Source: Flavobacteriaceae bacterium
GTDB taxonomy: Bacteria; Bacteroidota; Bacteroidia; Flavobacteriales; Flavobacteriaceae
Direction of reading: 5' to 3'
NCBI GenBank assembly: GCA_013373635.1
Contig: JABXHN010000080.1
Location: 1-57,271 of the forward strand
DNA length: 57,271 bases
Numbering within the stretch: the first letter of the stretch is position 1; every line of letters starts with the position of its first letter. The notes below the pieces were generated by a model. The model saw only the letters and a list, made by a program, of their open reading frames with translations, was not told the origin of the DNA and did not search any database. Positions 1 to 8,097 of this stretch are shown here, one piece after another. Both the position numbers and the translations under genes were made by a program.

Positions 1-1227
1 AAGATTGCCCGTAGCATCCGTAATCACCGGAGCATCATTGTCGGTTAAATTAACAATTAGTTCATTCGAAGTAATGTCAATTACGGGAGAAGCAGTAACA
101 TTTCTAGATGAAGTCGTAGTTGCAATAACCTCATAAGTTCCCGATGAAAAACCAGTTAAATCGATAAACCAGTTGTTATTAGTAAATGAAAGTGAAGTGG
201 AAGTAGAAGATGTGTAAGTAATTCCATTGACGGTTACTGATAAACTATCATCGCCTCCAAAATCACCTCCCCAAGTTCCAGTCAGAGTAAAATTAGATGA
301 AGTAGTAGTTAATGAGTCAACTGTTGGAATTATTAAATCTCCTGTTGAAACAGAATTTAAACTTGTATTAACTATAACCCCAAGAGACTCCCATGTTTCT
401 GTATTTGAAGAAAACCCATTTAATCCTGCAATATCTCCGTTTGGATTTGGAGTATTTCCTTGAGAGGTAAATAAAAATAAAGCTATTTGTGAATCCCCAT
501 TGACAGTATCTCCAAAAGCATCTAAAATAAATGTTGTTAAGGAAGTTTCAGAAAATGCAAATTCAATCCAAATATCAGTATTACCATCACTATCTAAATC
601 AGTCGACGATGGAGTGTAATCACCTATTTCCGAGTCATATCTAAAAATTCCAGAATTTGTTAGATCTAATACAGGATTTGGTCTTGCACCATCAGTATAA
701 TAAAATTCACTAATATCTCTTTCATAATTAGAATTAGAAGTGCTATTTATCCATTGAGTAGTAGCTGGAGTTAAACCATCAACAGTTGAGTCAGCTATAT
801 GAAAATTAACTTTTCCTTCTTTATCATTTGCTTCAATAAAAACTTCTGCAATATCATCAAAATCATAATCAATAGCTAAATATACATATGTTCCGTTATT
901 ATTTCCACCATCAGTACCCATTCTAACCCTAAAATGATATATATCACCAGATTGGTAAGTATTTGTTGAACCAGGAACATAATCAATTTCTGCTGATGTT
1001 GATTTTGTGGATAATAATAAAGGATGCGTAGAGTTTCCTACTAAGTCATGCCAAGTATTTGAACCATTATCATCATTGGGATCATAACTAGTTCCTCTCA
1101 TCACATCATACCAAGTATTAGTTTTTTTAGATGTAATAGTTGTTTGAGTATATGTTTTTATACTAGTTAATAAAAGTATACTAAAAACAAAATATTTGGC
1201 TATTAATAAGAGCGTCTCCCTCATCAT
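1..1227 (-). CDS. Secreted protein of unknown function, partial (C-terminus beyond the window)
   Basis: An open frame of 409 codons runs leftward off the edge without a stop. It starts at ATG-ATG (1222-1227) and opens with a signal peptide (MMRETLLLIAKYFVFS, then a hydrophobic stretch ending near KTYTQ). The mature part is rich in Asp, Asn, Thr and Ser, with Asp/Gly loops such as LDSDGNTDIW and repeated beta-sandwich-like segments (for example TGTWGGDFGGDDSLSV, and LIVNLTDNDAPVITDATG at the edge). This composition is usual for secreted or surface proteins of Bacteroidota, possibly T9SS substrates, but the sorting domain would lie outside the window. No catalytic motif is seen. The start lies inside the end of the upstream lipoprotein gene (47-bp overlap), which suggests translational coupling. 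I do not recognise the family. Confidence 0.75.
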   Translation of the reverse strand, partial: MMRETLLLIAKYFVFSILLLTSIKTYTQTTITSKKTNTWYDVMRGTSYDPNDDNGSNTWHDLVGNSTHPLLLSTKSTSAEIDYVPGSTNTYQSGDIYHFRVRMGTDGGNNNGTYVYLAIDYDFDDIAEVFIEANDKEGKVNFHIADSTVDGLTPATTQWINSTSNSNYERDISEFYYTDGARPNPVLDLTNSGIFRYDSEIGDYTPSSTDLDSDGNTDIWIEFAFSETSLTTFILDAFGDTVNGDSQIALFLFTSQGNTPNPNGDIAGLNGFSSNTETWESLGVIVNTSLNSVSTGDLIIPTVDSLTTTSSNFTLTGTWGGDFGGDDSLSVTVNGITYTSSTSTSLSFTNNNWFIDLTGFSSGTYEVIATTTSSRNVTASPVIDITSNELIVNLTDNDAPVITDATGNL

Positions 1228-1570
1228 ATGTATTATTGAAGTTTATATCTAAATATGTATGTATAATTAATCCTCCATTTCCTTCAGGACAATTAAAATC
1301 TTGTGCATTTTCAAAGAAATATTTGATTGTATAAATTTCATCACAATTATAAAATTCATATATTTTTTGATCAATATCTTCATCGAAATTTCCATTCAAA
1401 TTTGAATCTTTATAAAAAATTAAAAGATTACAGTTGTTTGATGAATTTTCAATTGAAATATTTAAATTGTTTTCAGATAAATAATTTAATAAGTTATTAT
1501 TAAAATCATTATAATCTTTATTACAAGATAAAATTGAAATAAATACTAAAAACTTTAAATATTTTTTCAT
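1181..1570 (-). CDS. Small lipoprotein with acidic Asp/Asn loops
   Basis: This 129-residue protein starts MKKYLKFLVFISILSC, a type II signal peptide with the lipidated Cys at about residue 16. The mature part has two Asp/Asn-rich loops (DSNLNGNFDEDIDQ and DINFNNTYDEGD) that resemble calcium-binding loops of dockerin or EF-hand type. Several further Cys (NNCN, YNCD, FNCPEG, IFCF) could form disulfides. Such short acidic lipoproteins are common in Flavobacteriaceae and often sit beside surface proteins. Its last 47 bp overlap the start of the downstream secreted protein, so the two are probably one transcript. Function is unknown; calcium binding is inferred only from the loop pattern. Confidence 0.7.
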   Translation of the reverse strand: MKKYLKFLVFISILSCNKDYNDFNNNLLNYLSENNLNISIENSSNNCNLLIFYKDSNLNGNFDEDIDQKIYEFYNCDEIYTIKYFFENAQDFNCPEGNGGLIIHTYLDINFNNTYDEGDALINSQIFCF

Positions 1571-1752
1571 GCAAATGTATTTATAGAAATTAGTTAAATA
1601 AACTAGTCATAAAAATTTTATTTTGCAATATAATTACTTTTTAAGTATTTTAAAATACAATTTAGAGGTTGGTTTTATCATATTAATTTGGATAGTTTTT
1701 CAATAGAGGAGAACTATAAAGCAGTAAAATGAAAATCATTTACTCATTTTAG

Positions 1753-1953
1753 AAAAGCGGCGCGAATCGAAACCCAATTCAAGCTAAAACATTTAGAAAA
1801 ACATACCTTACATGGGTGTATCACACTATGGGAAGTGACACCAGATTTCTCTCAGATCATACCTCAATGAAGGTGCTTGAAAACCACTACATCAATCCTC
1901 TTTTGTTAAATGTTGAAGAAGAGAAAATAATGAAGGTGAAAGTGTTTGGTTAG
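1753..1953 (+). pseudogene. Tyrosine recombinase (phage-type integrase), C-terminal remnant
   Basis: After an in-frame stop (TAG at 1750) a 66-codon frame encodes the end of a tyrosine recombinase. Visible are FRKTYLTWVYHTMG (the Arg of the HxxR catalytic box; the His is replaced by Lys in KTFR), SDHTSMKVLENHYINPLLL (the second His/Asp-His motif and the nucleophilic Tyr in ENHY), and a charged tail ending at TAG (1951). The catalytic N-terminal two thirds are absent and there is no plausible start codon or promoter. This is a decayed integrase, which explains the accessory character of the left edge. Its closeness to a broken tRNA gene fits element integration at a tRNA. Confidence 0.7.
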
Positions 1954-2065
1954 ACATAAAAATCATTTAACACAGAAGTCTAGCACGTGTAACACAAAAA
2001 TGATAATATTTTTGTAACGACTTGAAAATGAATTGATAAAATTGATTGAAATTTGGGAGTGAGGA

Positions 2066-2106
2066 GGGTTATGATCTTGACGAGCTACCTACTGCTCTAT
2101 CCCGCG
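2066..2106 (-). pseudogene. 5' half of an initiator tRNA (tRNA-fMet, CAU) gene, truncated
   Basis: Read on the minus strand the sequence begins CGCGGGATAGAGCAG, continues through a D-arm (GGTAGCTCGTC) and reaches a CAT anticodon followed by AACCC. This matches the standard bacterial initiator tRNA from its unpaired 5' C1 through the 3' side of the anticodon loop. Past position 2065 no variable loop, T-arm (GGTTCGA) or matching 3' acceptor can be found. The anticodon stem is also damaged (TCAAG opposite CCCTC). It therefore cannot give a functional tRNA. Confidence 0.7.
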
Positions 2107-2115
2107 ATGTGGGTG

Positions 2116-2147
2116 CAAATATACGAATATTAATAACTTCAATGCAA
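2116..2147 (-). promoter_or_regulatory. Bacteroidota promoter of the truncated tRNA-fMet gene
   Basis: On the minus strand a TATATTTG -7 box (2116-2123) lies about 10 bases upstream of the tRNA 5' end, with a TTG -33 element at 2145-2147 (21-base spacing). The arrangement is like that at the intact tRNA-Phe promoter at the right end of the window. The promoter may still fire into the broken tRNA. Confidence 0.6.
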
Positions 2148-2200
2148 GTGAAAGTTAAAATTAATTTACAATGTTTTAATAAGCTTCGATTTTTGATTCA

Positions 2201-3211
2201 CTACAACACCTGAAATCCATAGGCAAAAGGGTCGTCATCAGGGTCAATACTAATCGTATTAGTTCCGTATATTTTAGCCCAGCCTTCGATGCTTGGAATA
2301 ATCGCAGGGATGGTACCTATCGTTGTTTCCTCACTGATAATTCCTGTAAAGGTCGATCCAATGTAACTTTCATGGATGAATGGTTGATTTAATTGCAGTT
2401 TGCCTTTAGCATGCCACTGTGCCATCCGAGCCGAAGTTCCAGTCCCGCAGGGGGAACGATCAATGGCCTTGTCTCCGTAAAATACGGCATTTCTGGCGGT
2501 TGAATGTGCATTCAAGGGGCTTCCCGTATACAGAATGTGACTTAATCCATTAATGCTTGAATCTTCAGGGTGCACAAAGGCATTTGGATATTTTGAATTG
2601 ATGGAAGATCTCAGTTCTGAAGCAAAGGATATCAATTCAGAGGCGCGATACGCTTCGATTCCTTTAAAGTTTTCTTGAGGATCGATGATGGCGTAAAAAT
2701 TTCCTCCATAAGCGACATCGAATACCACTCGACCAAGAACTGAGTGTTCAACTTCGAGTTCCTGAGCGGCTAAATAGGACTTTACATTGGTAAATTGAAC
2801 AGCGCTCACTTTTGTCCCATTCATGCGGTAGTTGATCTTTACCAGACCTGCGGGAGTTTCAAGCCTTACAACTCCAGGAACTTTTGGTTGAATTAATCCC
2901 TTTTCGATAGCAATGGTGATGCTTCCAATGGTCCCATGACCACACATGGGTAAACAGCCACTGGTTTCTATAAATAAGATTCCACAATCATTTTCTGGAT
3001 TGGAGGGAGGGTAAAAGATGCTGCCACTCATCATATCATGACCTCTAGGTTCAAACATCAATCCCTTTCGGATCCAATCGAAATGGTTTAAAAAATACTG
3101 TCGTTTTTCACTCATGGATTCTCCGATTAGTTGAGGTCCACCTTTTGCCACTACACGAACCGGATTTCCACAGGTATGAGCATCAATGCATTCAAATAAG
3201 TTTTCTGCCAT
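2201..3211 (-). CDS. 4-hydroxyproline 2-epimerase (proline racemase family)
   Basis: This 336-residue cytoplasmic enzyme belongs to the proline racemase superfamily. It has both catalytic cysteines, C90 in MCGHGTIG and C255 in DRSPCGTGTSA. Retention of Cys at the second site argues for an epimerase or racemase and against trans-3-hydroxyproline dehydratase, which has Thr there. The expected reaction is trans-4-hydroxy-L-proline to cis-4-hydroxy-D-proline, the first catabolic step. It is the last gene of a three-gene operon, 3 bp after the aldehyde dehydrogenase, and the other two genes encode the third and fourth steps of the same pathway. That context makes hydroxyproline a better substrate guess than proline. 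The substrate is inferred, the family is firm. Confidence 0.88.
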   Translation of the reverse strand: MAENLFECIDAHTCGNPVRVVAKGGPQLIGESMSEKRQYFLNHFDWIRKGLMFEPRGHDMMSGSIFYPPSNPENDCGILFIETSGCLPMCGHGTIGSITIAIEKGLIQPKVPGVVRLETPAGLVKINYRMNGTKVSAVQFTNVKSYLAAQELEVEHSVLGRVVFDVAYGGNFYAIIDPQENFKGIEAYRASELISFASELRSSINSKYPNAFVHPEDSSINGLSHILYTGSPLNAHSTARNAVFYGDKAIDRSPCGTGTSARMAQWHAKGKLQLNQPFIHESYIGSTFTGIISEETTIGTIPAIIPSIEGWAKIYGTNTISIDPDDDPFAYGFQVL

Positions 3212-3214
3212 TGG

Positions 3215-4789
3215 TTAGTTTTTAGTCCATTGATTGTCAATAAGCCTCCATAATCCTAGAGGATTGCTGGCTTTTAAAGCTTCTGGTAGGAATTCATCGG
3301 GCCAATTTTGATAACTGATGGGTCGCAACCATCGTTTCATGGAATGCACCCCTACAGCTGTGAATCGAGGATCAGTACTCGCGGGGAAGGGTCCTCCGTG
3401 TTGCATGGCTGTACAGACCTCTACACCGGTTGGGACTCCGTTAAAGATGAGCCTTCCCACCCTGCTTTTAAGGACTTCTACAAGTTTTGATGCCTGTTTA
3501 ATTGCTGAAGTAGTCCCTAAAATAGTTCCGGTTAACTGTCCTTCAAGCGATTGAATGATCGGAATTAATTCTTCAATATTTTGACAGCGAACCAATAGTG
3601 ACAAGGGGCCAAAAACTTCTTGATGAAGTCTTGGATTGTTGGCAAAGGTTGAGGCATCTACTTGATAGATCGATCCTCTTCCGGGATAAGAGAGTGATTC
3701 ATTGCCTTTGCTTTGACCGATCAATGTGGCATTTTCTTCCACAGTAGCTCTTCCTCTTTCAAAAGATTTGTGGATGCTAGGATGTAACATACTGTTCGCT
3801 TCTATGGTACTTAATTCCTTTTTTAATGTTTCAATAAAGGTGTCTAGTTTTGGATTTTCAATACAAAAAATTAATCCGGGATTGGTGCAAAATTGACCCG
3901 ATCCAAGGGTGATGGAGCTCGCATAGGATTTGGCCCAACTATCGGATTGATCTAATGCTTCTGGCAGTACTACGACAGGATTGACCGAACCCATTTCAGC
4001 AAACACAGGAATGGGCTCAGTTCGGTTTTGAGCCAGTTGATATAAAGCAGTTCCACCTGAGACACTTCCCGTAAAACCAACCCCTTTGATTCTGGGGTCT
4101 TGTACGAGTTGCTGGCCCAGTTCAAAGGTGTTGCTGTTGAGGTTTGAAAAAACTCCATCAGGCATTCCAGTTTGTTGAGCGGCTTGTAAGATGGCAGTGG
4201 TAACCAGAGACCCTGTAGCAGGATGCATGGGGTGTGCTTTAACAATGACAGGACATCCAACTGCTAGAGCGCTTGCCGTGTCTCCTCCCGCGGTTGAATA
4301 GGCAAGAGGGAAATTACTAGCCCCAAAGACCACAATAGGGCCAATGGGTTGATTGAGCTTTCGAAGATCCACTTTAGGAATAGGACTTCTAGAGGGATCT
4401 GCAGTATCGATAGTAGGTTCTAAGTATTGACCTGAATCCAATGCCTTTGCAAAACCTTCAAGCTGCCCAATCGTTCGAGCGCACTCACCTTGTGCTCTAC
4501 CCATCGCTAAGCCTGATTCCAAACAATAGGTTTCCAACAAATGAGGTCCTAAATCTGTAATGTTTTGAGCGATTGCTCTAAGAAATTTGGAGCGGTCTTT
4601 TAATGAAGTCTGTTGATAAATTTCAAAGGCCTTTGCAGCTTTTTGTGTGGCTAATTGACACTCAGCTGCTGTGGCAACTGAAAATTCCCATGGATTAGAT
4701 GCGTTGGTGAGTGGATTAAAACTCTGAAATTTTTTTGATCCTTTAGCGCTGTAGTCGAATCCAATGAGGTTCTCTGTTCTAAGTTCCAT
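3215..4789 (-). CDS. 2-oxoglutarate semialdehyde dehydrogenase (aldehyde dehydrogenase family)
   Basis: The 524-residue protein has all aldehyde dehydrogenase landmarks: N159 in GASNFPLA, K184 in VIVKAHP, the glycine motif FTGSVSGG (about 239-246), E265 in FAEMGS and nucleophile C301 in GSGQFCTNPG. The sequence style (AEMGSVNPVVV, HGGPFPAS near the end) is that of the 2-oxoglutarate semialdehyde dehydrogenases linked to hydroxyproline and sugar-acid pathways. The expected reaction oxidises the semialdehyde to 2-oxoglutarate with NAD(P). I start it at ATG 4789, 10 bp past the upstream stop; a longer frame to 4867 would overlap the deaminase gene by 68 bp and adds a non-homologous leader. It is the middle gene of the operon. 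Confidence 0.87.
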   Translation of the reverse strand: MELRTENLIGFDYSAKGSKKFQSFNPLTNASNPWEFSVATAAECQLATQKAAKAFEIYQQTSLKDRSKFLRAIAQNITDLGPHLLETYCLESGLAMGRAQGECARTIGQLEGFAKALDSGQYLEPTIDTADPSRSPIPKVDLRKLNQPIGPIVVFGASNFPLAYSTAGGDTASALAVGCPVIVKAHPMHPATGSLVTTAILQAAQQTGMPDGVFSNLNSNTFELGQQLVQDPRIKGVGFTGSVSGGTALYQLAQNRTEPIPVFAEMGSVNPVVVLPEALDQSDSWAKSYASSITLGSGQFCTNPGLIFCIENPKLDTFIETLKKELSTIEANSMLHPSIHKSFERGRATVEENATLIGQSKGNESLSYPGRGSIYQVDASTFANNPRLHQEVFGPLSLLVRCQNIEELIPIIQSLEGQLTGTILGTTSAIKQASKLVEVLKSRVGRLIFNGVPTGVEVCTAMQHGGPFPASTDPRFTAVGVHSMKRWLRPISYQNWPDEFLPEALKASNPLGLWRLIDNQWTKN

Positions 4790-4799
4790 TAAAAGGAGG

Positions 4800-5714
4800 T
4801 TATAAGTTTTTGTAATCGGGTAATTTTGGTCTAGTGCGCATCGCATGATCAATAATTTGTTGAACACGCGCTCGTTCTTTTCCAGTTAGCGGCATTCGAG
4901 GAAGACGGACCAATTCAGATCCAATTCCAGTGGCTACCTCTGCCATTTTAATATTTTGTACCAGTTGAGGATTGATGTCCAATTCGAGTAAAGGCATAAA
5001 CCATCGATTGATCGCTACTGCTTCATCGATTTTTCCAGCTTTCATTAATTTGTAAATGGCTACGGTTTCTCTTGGAAACGCACAAACCAGGCCAGCAACC
5101 CACCCCTGAGCTCCAAGTACTAAACTTTCAAGAGCCAGGGTATCTACTCCTGAAAGAATTTTCAGTCGATCTCCAAAAGCATTGATCAACCTGGTAATGT
5201 TGGTAGTATCGCGAGTCGATTCCTTTACAGCCTGTATGTTGTCATGATTGAGTAATTGTTCAAACATCTCAAGGGTTACTTCAATTCCATAATCCACTGG
5301 ATTGTTGTAGATCATAATGGGTAAATCTGTTTGAGAAGCAACAGCAGAAAAATAGGCAACTGTTTCATCAGCAGTTGCTTTGTACCGCATGGGTGGAAGC
5401 ATCATAAGTCCTTTTGCCCCTTGTTCTTGTGCCGCATGGGCAGCTGCGATGGCCTCCTTTGTGGTTTGTTCTGCAATATTGATAACGACCGGTACTTGTT
5501 GGTTAACTAAAGCTACCGTATGTTCTACTAATATTTTTTTTTCAACTTTTGTAAGTGTACTCGCCTCCCCAAGGGTGCCTCCTAGTATAATTCCTTCGAC
5601 TCCAGCCTCTAATTGCGAGTGAATATTTTTAGAAAATAGCTCCAGATCAAGCGTGTCATCTGGTTTGAATTTGGTTGTAACTGCAGGCATGACCCCGCTC
5701 CATTTAACTGACAT
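4800..5714 (-). CDS. 1-pyrroline-4-hydroxy-2-carboxylate deaminase (DapA/DHDPS family)
   Basis: A 304-residue TIM-barrel lyase of the dihydrodipicolinate synthase family. The substrate-binding loop GGTLGEASTLT (about 45-55), the catalytic Tyr in YNNPVDYG (Y136) and the Schiff-base lysine in AVKESTRDT (K164) are all present. In hydroxyproline catabolism a member of this family deaminates and dehydrates 1-pyrroline-4-hydroxy-2-carboxylate to 2-oxoglutarate semialdehyde, exactly the substrate of the next enzyme in this operon. It is the first gene, so the promoter should lie in the 146 bp shared with the divergent gene at 5861. On its own sequence it could be another N-acetylneuraminate lyase or DHDPS relative; the context decides. 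Confidence 0.85.
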   Translation of the reverse strand: MSVKWSGVMPAVTTKFKPDDTLDLELFSKNIHSQLEAGVEGIILGGTLGEASTLTKVEKKILVEHTVALVNQQVPVVINIAEQTTKEAIAAAHAAQEQGAKGLMMLPPMRYKATADETVAYFSAVASQTDLPIMIYNNPVDYGIEVTLEMFEQLLNHDNIQAVKESTRDTTNITRLINAFGDRLKILSGVDTLALESLVLGAQGWVAGLVCAFPRETVAIYKLMKAGKIDEAVAINRWFMPLLELDINPQLVQNIKMAEVATGIGSELVRLPRMPLTGKERARVQQIIDHAMRTRPKLPDYKNL

Positions 5715-5860
5715 AAAATTGGGTTTAGAGTTTCACTAATGTACTATTTATAAAAAGATTCAACAATAATTTACAAGGATATTCGATCTAAATTTAACAT
5801 GGATTTCATGATTTTAAGGATTTTCTCAAGTATCTTGCAGTAATTCTAAAATCGCTTTTT

Positions 5861-6466
5861 ATGAAAAAATTAGGAACCCTTATTTTGATTTTCACTGTTT
5901 GTTGTAGTGGTGTTTTTGCTCAAGATCAAGAAGATTTGTTTGCACAATTAGAGCTGGAAACCTCTGAAACCCCTTTATTGCCGGAACGAATGATTTTTAC
6001 GCAACGAATTCTGTGGGGAGAAAAAGGCTTGATGCGATCTTCTAAAAAGTTTGAACTTTCAAAAGAATCGCGAGAACAGGAGTTAAAAATAAGACGTCAG
6101 ATGCTCAAAGCACATCAATTGATCGGGTATGCTACGCTTGCTGGAATGGTTGCACAGGGAGTCATCGGGGGAAAGCTTTACAATGGTCGATACGATTTGA
6201 AAGACACCCATGAAACCATCGGTAATTTAACCACAGCGACCTATTTTACAGGGGCTGCTTTATCACTGTTTGCTCCACCACCTTTAATCAATAAAAAAGT
6301 TAAAGGTTTTAGTTCTACAAAATTGCATAAAACCATGGCGACGATTCATATGTCAGCGATGATCGCTACGAATCTTTTAGCGGAGGAGGATAAGTCAGCA
6401 CATCGAGCAGCTGCTTATACCCTTTTTGGTAGTTATGCTGTAGCGGTACTTTCTTTTAAATTTTAA
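5861..6466 (+). CDS. Four-helix membrane protein, cytochrome b561-like
   Basis: The 201-residue protein has a signal peptide (MKKLGTLILIFTVCCSGVFAQ) and a charged mature N-terminus, then four hydrophobic helices at about 86-102, 121-137, 158-174 and 182-199. Histidines lie near the membrane edges (H85, H117, H156, H163, H181), a pattern that could ligate heme as in b561-type cytochromes. The next gene, 2 bp away, encodes a YceI protein; in E. coli yceI is likewise paired with the b561-like yceJ. That shared neighbourhood supports the call, but heme binding is inferred. It is divergent from the hydroxyproline operon. A TATCTTGC box near 5830 could serve as its -7 element. Confidence 0.55.
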   Translation: MKKLGTLILIFTVCCSGVFAQDQEDLFAQLELETSETPLLPERMIFTQRILWGEKGLMRSSKKFELSKESREQELKIRRQMLKAHQLIGYATLAGMVAQGVIGGKLYNGRYDLKDTHETIGNLTTATYFTGAALSLFAPPPLINKKVKGFSSTKLHKTMATIHMSAMIATNLLAEEDKSAHRAAAYTLFGSYAVAVLSFKF

Positions 6467-6468
6467 CT

Positions 6469-7017
6469 ATGAAAAAATTAGGACTCTTACTAATCGCACT
6501 TATTATTTCTGTTGATTTAATGGCTCAAAATCAATCCTATGGGGTTGTAGCGGATCAAAGTTCAATTGCATACAGTGCCAAACACTTACTTCACTCTTGG
6601 AAGGGGGTGAATCGAAACGTGCTCGGTATCGCTGTGGTCGATCAAATGAATCAGCAAATCGAACAATTAGCAATTGCTGCCAAAGTCAGTGATTTTGATT
6701 CTAAAAATTCGAATAGAGATGCCCATGCCCTTGAAGTCTTAGAGGCACTTTCGTTTCCTACCGTGAAATTTTATGCCACTGCGATTGATTTAAAGCAATC
6801 GACTTCAACCATCGAGGGACAGCTGACCTTTCACGGACAAACGAAAACAATAGCCCTCCAACTCGATCGAAGCTTCAGTGAAGAAGGACTGCGAATCAGT
6901 GGTAATTTTGATGTGATACCTTCACATTATCAGATACCACTTCCTTCGTTTTTATCAGTTGCGATCGAAGATTTACTCGAGGTTTCTTTTGAATTAGTTC
7001 TGCATCCGAAAGACTAA
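6469..7017 (+). CDS. YceI family periplasmic lipid-binding-like protein
   Basis: A 182-residue exported protein with signal peptide MKKLGLLLIALIISVDLMAQ and the YceI lipocalin-like beta-barrel: an early SIAYSAKH strand, HALEVLEALSFPTVKFYAT (a typical YceI segment, residues about 85-102) and the GQLTFHGQTKTIALQL strand. Family members bind long isoprenoids or amphipathic molecules in a closed barrel; a specific ligand cannot be read here. It starts 2 bp after the b561-like gene and is almost certainly cotranscribed. The pair may act in periplasmic isoprenoid or redox chemistry, which is inference. Confidence 0.85.
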   Translation: MKKLGLLLIALIISVDLMAQNQSYGVVADQSSIAYSAKHLLHSWKGVNRNVLGIAVVDQMNQQIEQLAIAAKVSDFDSKNSNRDAHALEVLEALSFPTVKFYATAIDLKQSTSTIEGQLTFHGQTKTIALQLDRSFSEEGLRISGNFDVIPSHYQIPLPSFLSVAIEDLLEVSFELVLHPKD

Positions 7018-7097
7018 TTCACTTCATTGGCTGTTTATTTCATATATTTTTAATAGATTCATAAAACTTATGATGATGTCTTAGAATCAATTGTTTT

Positions 7098-8048
7098 ATG
7101 AAAAAAGAAGTCCCATTAAATAAACATAAGGATATTCCTGGAAACCCAACCAGTCCAAAATCAAGTTCGTATCCACTTCGAACTTCTAAGGATGGATTGC
7201 CACTTCGAGTACTCAGTGAAGAAGATTGGGAATTTTGGAGATACAATGGTTATATTGTCATAAAAGGAGCTATTTCTAAAGAAGAGGCTGCAGCTACCGC
7301 TCAATTTATTTGGGAGTTTGAAGAGAAAAACCCTAAGGATCCATCAACCTGGTATACCGAGCAGAACCCTGATTTGCAGATGAAGGAATTGGCTTATACG
7401 GGGATGGTGGAGTGTTATAACAATCAAAAATTGTGGAATAATAGAATGTCTCAACGTGTTTATGACGCTTTTGTTGATATATGGGGTAGAGAGGATTTAT
7501 GGGTAACCATTGATCGTTGTAATTTGAATTTTCCTGTGAAGCCCGGTCATGAGTACAAGGGTTTTATTCACTGGGATTACGATCCAGAGGAAAAACCACA
7601 ACAGGTGCAAGGGGTACTTGCTTTAGTCGATCAAACCGATGAAAGGATGGGAGGATTTCAGTGCATCCCAGAGCTTTTTAGAACCTATGATACTTGGAAG
7701 TTAACCCAGCCAAAAGATCGTCATCGCTTTTTACCAGACACTTCAGGTTTTACTCCTACTAAAGTTAAAATGGAGGCAGGGGATTTACTCATTTTTAATT
7801 CTTCTCAACCTCATGGAATCCGCAGAAATGATTCAAACAAACCAAGATTAGCACAGTATATTTCCATGATGCCAGCTGAAGAAGAAGATCAGCAACTCGT
7901 AGAGTGGAGAGTCGATTCTTGGAAGAATCGAATTGCTCCTCAAGGCTATGCTTTTCCTGGAGATCCACGAAATTGGGAGCAAACAAAATATCCCACGGCA
8001 AAACTCAACGAACTAGGAGAAAAATTACTGGGATTAAGGAGGTGGTAG
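7098..8048 (+). CDS. Phytanoyl-CoA dioxygenase (PhyH) family protein
   Basis: The 316-residue cytoplasmic protein is an Fe(II)/2-oxoglutarate-dependent oxygenase. The metal triad is visible as H158 and D160 in FIHWDYDP and H239 in SSQPHGIRRN, with R250 in NKPRLAQY as the likely 2-oxoglutarate anchor. DEWEFW-like text near residues 42-48 (EEDWEFWRYNGY) is the usual N-terminal PhyH opening. Substrates in this family range from phytanoyl-CoA to small-molecule natural products and cannot be assigned. A thioesterase gene follows after 49 bp on the same strand, so a CoA-linked substrate is conceivable. No signal peptide is present. Confidence 0.82.
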   Translation: MKKEVPLNKHKDIPGNPTSPKSSSYPLRTSKDGLPLRVLSEEDWEFWRYNGYIVIKGAISKEEAAATAQFIWEFEEKNPKDPSTWYTEQNPDLQMKELAYTGMVECYNNQKLWNNRMSQRVYDAFVDIWGREDLWVTIDRCNLNFPVKPGHEYKGFIHWDYDPEEKPQQVQGVLALVDQTDERMGGFQCIPELFRTYDTWKLTQPKDRHRFLPDTSGFTPTKVKMEAGDLLIFNSSQPHGIRRNDSNKPRLAQYISMMPAEEEDQQLVEWRVDSWKNRIAPQGYAFPGDPRNWEQTKYPTAKLNELGEKLLGLRRW

Positions 8049-8097
8049 CACAGAACGAACGCAACAAGCGAATTACACATTTTAAAATATAAAAAAC

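Larger units (their letters stand above)
1571..2200. other. Intergenic region with mobile-element and tRNA remnants
   Basis: No intact gene is seen in these 630 bases. They hold the C-terminal stub of a tyrosine recombinase (1753-1953), an inverted repeat TAAAATGA/TCATTTTA (1725-1732 and 1744-1751), and the promoter and 5' half of an initiator tRNA gene (2066-2147). The rest is A/T-rich with no recognisable signal. I read the stretch as the residue of an integration and deletion event. Confidence 0.6.

Noticed and set aside
227-463. A short rightward open frame of 78 codons
   Set aside because: It lies antisense within the large partial secreted gene, and its composition reflects that gene's complement.
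1572-1579. TACATTTG -7-like box before the small lipoprotein gene
   Set aside because: It lies 1 bp from the ATG, so the transcript would start within the start codon; probably chance.
2201-3211. Assignment as trans-3-hydroxyproline dehydratase
   Set aside because: That enzyme has Thr in place of the second catalytic Cys; C255 is present here.
4790-4867. Longer N-terminus for the aldehyde dehydrogenase
   Set aside because: It overlaps the deaminase coding sequence by 68 bp and adds residues outside the family; ATG 4789 fits the gene spacing.
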